Origin: Actinomyces oris
Lineage (GTDB): Bacteria > Actinomycetota > Actinomycetes > Actinomycetales > Actinomycetaceae
Assembly: GCF_001937665.1 (NCBI RefSeq)
Contig: NZ_MSKL01000020.1
Location: 62,001-126,000 of the forward strand
Direction of reading: 5' to 3'
Length of the DNA: 64,000 nucleotides
The position numbers and the translations under genes were made by a program. Below are positions 62,337 through 64,000 of this stretch, one piece after another (within the stretch, counting starts at the first letter, position 1; each line of letters opens with the position of its first letter). The notes beneath the pieces were generated by a model, which did no database searches, was not told the DNA's origin, and worked only from the letters and a program-made list of their open reading frames with translations.

Positions 62337-63026
62337 GTGAGTCAATTTTCCCCCATTGAAGTTCAAGTAATTGATAAAGATCTTTGGTACTATTCAAAGC
62401 AAAAAGTTGATAACTTTGGACTTTCAACGGAAACCAAGGGTGGCGGCTTTTCCATTGCGGGTTCTGGAGGTTCCAAGGAATCCAGTAGAAAGAACGAAAG
62501 AGAACGTCTTACTGATGTTGGAAATTTCCTGTTAAAAAATAATTTACTATACACTCAGGAACTGCCCGTCGTTGGCAAGTATCTACTTGTTCGTAGTAAC
62601 GCAATGTTTGGAAACATGTGGCGTTTCGGCATTGCTGACGACGATCCGATGCGGAATGTAGTTTGGTGGGTTGGGTGCGAGAGTGAGGATATTCGAGTAT
62701 TCGCCTATGGGGATAGAAGAAATTTTCGTAAACAAGGTGCTATCCCAGATAGCGCGGCACTTAAAAGTACGTGGTACCCCTCAGATTATGGAGCATACTC
62801 CAATATACTTTCCAGCGTTACTGCTTCGGTAGGGGGAGAGGAAAAAGCGAATTTCAAAAATTCAAAAGTTAGTTCATTGATCCGTTACTGTTTCAATGAT
62901 GGAGTTCTTAGAGGGCATGGGCTCGAAGGTGTGTGGGATATTCTAATGCATGTTCACTATGTCGAATCCCAGAATAATGAAGCACCTCTAGTCTGCGGAA
63001 GTCCAATTTGGGTTTCACTAAATTAA
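62337..63026 (+). CDS. Unrecognised protein in GC-poor DNA (possibly DUF7019/SAVMC3_10250-like)
   Basis: 229 residues, start GTG with GGAAGG 6-8 bp upstream. No membrane helix or signal peptide. The N-terminus LWYYSKQKVDNFGLSTET recalls the SAVMC3_10250/DUF7019 opening (a strand, then K-V/L-D), with LPVVGKYLLVRSNAMFGNMW and FGIAD following; this match is weak and from memory. Two Trp pairs (WW, WRF) and Cys are conserved-looking but unassigned. GC content and codon use differ strongly from the 61-kb region to the left, suggesting recent transfer. A 62221-62336 AT-rich leader precedes it, and the membrane protein gene follows 142 bp on; they may be functionally linked. Confidence 0.55.
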   Translation: MSQFSPIEVQVIDKDLWYYSKQKVDNFGLSTETKGGGFSIAGSGGSKESSRKNERERLTDVGNFLLKNNLLYTQELPVVGKYLLVRSNAMFGNMWRFGIADDDPMRNVVWWVGCESEDIRVFAYGDRRNFRKQGAIPDSAALKSTWYPSDYGAYSNILSSVTASVGGEEKANFKNSKVSSLIRYCFNDGVLRGHGLEGVWDILMHVHYVESQNNEAPLVCGSPIWVSLN

Positions 63027-63168
63027 CACTAATACAACTTCGGTTGTTGGTGCCCTGTGCGTAGTTCTGCGAGTCGCCGCGAGCGACCTCATACTCCTCA
63101 CCTGAACCGGGCCCCTCGAATAATGTTCATGTGAATGTAGACTGATACTAGAATCACGATAGGAGAAC

Positions 63169-64000
63169 ATGAAGATAGCGCGCTTTGACATCATGACTCG
63201 CGGGAAAGTTAAAGTGATTTCGAAGCGAATCGGAAGAATCTTCGAAAGATTAACTCACAAATCATCTATCTTTGTTAACTCAATAGCACCAAAAGGGTGG
63301 GATGAGGGAGTTAACGTAAATAAATTACATAAACTAGTCAAAAATCCATTTCGGTTGATTTATCCAGCAACCTTCTTGTTGGTCGTCACTATAGCGTTGA
63401 TGGTACTTCCATACTCGTTGTTAGTGGATCCCGTGACGACGGAAGTAGTGACGGCGGTTCTTGGATTCTTCTCGGTTGTCTCTTTATCCTCGGTTTTAGC
63501 TCCCTTGGGGGTGGTGCTCTCACTTCTTATCGTGCTTCGAATGACAAAGGTAGTCGCATGGAGAGTCGACATCAAGTCCGTTGTGTTTCATTTGAGCAAC
63601 TATGTGGGAATTGCTGGAGTCATCGGTTTTTTGTCTGCCGCAACGGCTCCGTTGGTGTTTAGTCTCGGCAGCTCAGAAAATGAATTTTCATCATCATTAA
63701 TGTTTGATGGAAGTGTTTTATTGAAATTTCCTGCAGCCTTTGGTATTATAGGACTATTGCTGGGGTTATGTACGGCGTCGTGTCATGTCGTAAAAGGAGT
63801 CGAAAACGTCTTCTACACGAGTGTCGCACCGGTCCTGCTATTTGACACTTTGGTGGCGATCTTTGCCTTTAGGTTCAATGTAGACCCGTTTAATTTGTGT
63901 ATAAATCTGAGTGAAAGATACTTGCGTGACCATTCTTCTCTTGTTGCGCAGATGGATTCGCTGTCAGATGCCGAGATTGGTGACTTTATTCGGGACAACC
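63169..64000 (+). CDS. Unrecognised multi-pass membrane protein, cut by window end
   Basis: At least 277 residues, open to the window edge. The ATG has AGGAGAAC directly upstream. A basic N-terminus (KIARFDIMTRGKVKVISKRI) leads to several membrane segments: LIYPATFLLVVTIALMVLPY, VVTAVLGFFSVVSLSSVLAP with LGVVLSLLIVL, YVGIAGVIGFLSAATAPLVF, FGIIGLLLGLCTA and VLLFDTLVAIFAF. The C-terminal part seen so far is polar. No family is recognised. GC-poor like its upstream neighbour; the pair is probably part of an acquired segment continuing to the right. Confidence 0.6.
   Translation, partial: MKIARFDIMTRGKVKVISKRIGRIFERLTHKSSIFVNSIAPKGWDEGVNVNKLHKLVKNPFRLIYPATFLLVVTIALMVLPYSLLVDPVTTEVVTAVLGFFSVVSLSSVLAPLGVVLSLLIVLRMTKVVAWRVDIKSVVFHLSNYVGIAGVIGFLSAATAPLVFSLGSSENEFSSSLMFDGSVLLKFPAAFGIIGLLLGLCTASCHVVKGVENVFYTSVAPVLLFDTLVAIFAFRFNVDPFNLCINLSERYLRDHSSLVAQMDSLSDAEIGDFIRDN

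Overview
The window is high-GC (about 70%) bacterial DNA whose genes look like those of an actinomycete, most likely Actinomyces or a close relative. The evidence is a DUF3073 gene, GTG and leaderless starts, a multi-copy Asp23/Gls24 operon, and a recognisable core gene set (purM, xseAB, ispH, msrB, rmuC, ychF, acs, three tRNAs). Species identity is inferred and was not tested.

Layout. (1) 1-1960: purine gene purM, preceded by the tail of another gene, and a convergent DUF3073 gene. (2) 2422-23909, minus strand: a large accessory island read from right to left. It encodes an SNF2-family helicase, a 1581-residue Eco57I-like adenine methyltransferase, a GC-poor DEAD/DEAH helicase with a nuclease-like tail, a spacer of about 2 kb with a small amphipathic peptide gene, a partial duplicate of that gene and a small HTH gene, then a 2187-residue DEAD/DUF1998 helicase and an SF1 (UvrD-like) helicase. 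The set resembles class 1 DISARM (SNF2 + methylase + DUF1998 helicase) but does not match it. It is the best candidate for an undescribed anti-phage or restriction system. (3) 24487-25864: DUF3618, DUF3618 and holin-like envelope genes, translationally coupled. (4) 26156-33572: a heterodimeric ABC exporter with one consensus and one degenerate ATP site, and a MacB/FtsX-type ABC pair. (5) 33872-38391: a large acidic membrane protein, a GH3 lipoprotein and a small zinc protease.

(6) 38560-41160: tRNA-Glu, tRNA-Asp and tRNA-Phe, then acs, which is flanked by a duplicated tRNA-Phe 3' end plus terminator. (7) 41197-47531: a PadR-regulated pair with a clear operator, an MscS channel, msrB plus an endonuclease/phosphatase-fold gene, an AEC transporter between long direct repeats, and a PfkB sugar kinase. 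(8) 47786-53200: xseB/xseA divergent from ispH around a mirror-image start region, and an amino-acid permease. Two copies of a 122-bp inverted-repeat element lie at the two edges. (9) 53340-57748: an envelope-stress operon (four Asp23-like proteins, AmaP-like and DUF6286 anchors, a DUF2273-like protein, an internal ECF sigma factor) preceded by a GlsB gene. (10) 57908-62220: rmuC, a membrane esterase and ychF. (11) 62221-64000: GC-poor DNA with an unrecognised soluble protein and a membrane protein cut by the window edge, probably acquired horizontally.

Suggested links: the island genes probably act together on foreign DNA; the Asp23 operon, holin-like, DUF3618 and GlsB proteins belong to the envelope; xseAB, rmuC and msrB serve repair. 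Nothing looks like rRNA, a CRISPR array or a complete insertion sequence.
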